In this document: piece by piece, positions 6,458-7,539 of the stretch
Position numbering within the stretch: the stretch's first letter is position 1
Layout: the number at the start of each line of letters is the position of its first letter
From: an uncultured Eubacteriales bacterium
GTDB lineage: Bacteria > Bacillota_A > Clostridia > Oscillospirales > Acutalibacteraceae
Length of the DNA stretch: 7,539 nucleotides
NCBI GenBank assembly: GCA_934454005.1
Contig: CAKSGI010000082.1
Coordinates: 1 to 7,539, forward strand
Direction: 5' to 3'
Made by a program: the position numbers and the translations under genes
The notes under the pieces: model-generated
What the model was told of the DNA's origin: nothing
The model's input: the letters and a program-made list of their open reading frames with translations, nothing else
Database searches by the model: none

Positions 6458-7539
6458 TTAACTTTCTTTTAACATATTTCTATAAAGCTTTATATACTCA
6501 TTAGCAGAACGACCCCAACTATTATCGCTTTGCATTGCTCTTTTTACTAAAATATTCCACCCATCTTTATTGTAGTATCCTTGCAATGCCCTTTTTACTG
6601 CATTTATCATATCCATAGCATCATAATTTTTAAACGTTATCCCATTTCCTTTTCCATCCCCGCTATCATGTATAGAGTCCTTAAGCCCACCAGTTTCTCT
6701 TACAATTGGTATTGTACCATACCTAAGTGCTATCATTTGAGAAAGACCACAGGGCTCGCTTTTTGAAGGCATAAGAAAAATATCAGATCCCGCATATATC
6801 TTCCTTGAAAGTTCAGGAACAAACCCAAAACTTGCATTAACCCTTCCTGGATATTTATTCTGCATCTCTTTAAAAAAGGTTTCATACTCCCAATCCCCAG
6901 AACCAAGAATAATAAACTGCATATCTTCTTCGTATAACAATTGCTCTAAACCAGACTTAACCAGATCTATTCCTTTATGCGCAACCATTCTTGTAACCAT
7001 TCCAACAATCGGAACATTACTATTCACATCCAGCCCTAAACGCTTTTGTAACTCTTGTTTATTTTTAGCTTTTCCCGACATATCCTCTAAACCATAATTT
7101 GCATACAAATCTTTATCTGTTTCCGGATTATAATTGTCCACATCTATCCCATTAAGTATCCCAGTTAGTTTCCAAGATCTGTCCCTTAATATTGGGTCTA
7201 AATTATGAGAATACCATGGATCTTTAATTTCCATAGCATATGTAGGGCTAACAGTAGTAACCCTATTAGATGTTTCAATAGCGCCCTTCATAAAATTAGC
7301 ACAATTATCAAATTCAACAACAGATAATTTATCGCTAGGAATTCCTATAATATCCTCCACCACTTCAAGTCCATACTTTCCCTGATATTGAATATTATGA
7401 ATTGTAAATACAGTTTTTATACCAGAATACCATTCATCATGTGAATAAAACAGGCTATGATAAACTGGAACTAACGCAGTTTGCCAGTCATTACAGTGTA
7501 TAATATCAGGCTTAAAATCTATACACTTAAGCATTTCAA
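6458..7539 (-). CDS. glgA: Glycogen synthase GlgA (N-terminus outside window)
   Basis: ADP-glucose-dependent GT5 glycogen synthase, which extends alpha-1,4-glucan chains in the cytoplasm. The frame is open to the window end, so about 360 C-terminal residues of the usual 475-480 are present. The N-terminal ADP-glucose-binding KTGGLADV region and the true start lie outside. Counting from the Met at 7534, visible blocks are IIHCNDWQTAL (11-21), TIHNIQYQG (44-52), GILNGID (125-131), the R182/K187 pair in TRMVAHKGIDLV (E. coli R300/K305), SKSEPCGLSQ with E260 (E. coli E377), and RETGGLKDSI (279-288). No internal stop is present. It probably closes a glycogen operon lying to the right, since the strong terminator directly follows it. 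It has no evident functional link to the queuosine or amidotransferase genes. Confidence 0.96.
   Translation of the reverse strand, partial: EMLKCIDFKPDIIHCNDWQTALVPVYHSLFYSHDEWYSGIKTVFTIHNIQYQGKYGLEVVEDIIGIPSDKLSVVEFDNCANFMKGAIETSNRVTTVSPTYAMEIKDPWYSHNLDPILRDRSWKLTGILNGIDVDNYNPETDKDLYANYGLEDMSGKAKNKQELQKRLGLDVNSNVPIVGMVTRMVAHKGIDLVKSGLEQLLYEEDMQFIILGSGDWEYETFFKEMQNKYPGRVNASFGFVPELSRKIYAGSDIFLMPSKSEPCGLSQMIALRYGTIPIVRETGGLKDSIHDSGDGKGNGITFKNYDAMDMINAVKRALQGYYNKDGWNILVKRAMQSDNSWGRSANEYIKLYRNMLKES

Overview
The window is AT-rich DNA from a low-GC Gram-positive bacterium. It is most likely a member of the Clostridia: codons strongly favour A/T in third position, arginine is mostly AGA, ribosome-binding sites are strong AGGAGG-type, and both the gene content and the protein sequences fit. 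I cannot name a genus from the sequence alone. There are seven protein genes in three transcription units, and no mobile element, CRISPR array, tRNA or rRNA is visible.

Left two thirds (1-4942, minus strand): aspS-gatC-gatA-gatB, reading right to left, with gatB cut by the window start. A good sigma-A-type promoter precedes aspS. AspRS carries the His in its anticodon-binding domain that has been linked to non-discriminating enzymes. Together with GatCAB in the same operon, this suggests Asp-tRNA(Asn) formation followed by amidation to Asn-tRNA(Asn). GatCAB may also make Gln-tRNA(Gln). The aspS-gatC gap holds a perfect 11-bp inverted repeat right at the gatC start, with two competing Shine-Dalgarno-like sequences.

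Middle (5067-6408, plus strand, divergent from aspS): a two-gene, translationally coupled unit. It encodes a six-helix YhhQ/VUT-family queuosine-precursor transporter and a compact 229-residue radical-SAM protein that I identify as a probable QueL-type queuine lyase. Together they would import a queuosine precursor, probably queuine, and cut it to preQ1 for tRNA-guanine transglycosylase. The two divergent units share a theme: tRNA(Asp) and tRNA(Asn), charged or matured by the left operon, are both GUN-anticodon tRNAs that carry queuosine at position 34.

Right end (6458-7539, minus strand): the C-terminal three quarters of glgA (glycogen synthase), convergent with the queuosine unit. A 10-bp-stem intrinsic terminator separates them. 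No gene-free stretch is longer than about 210 bases.
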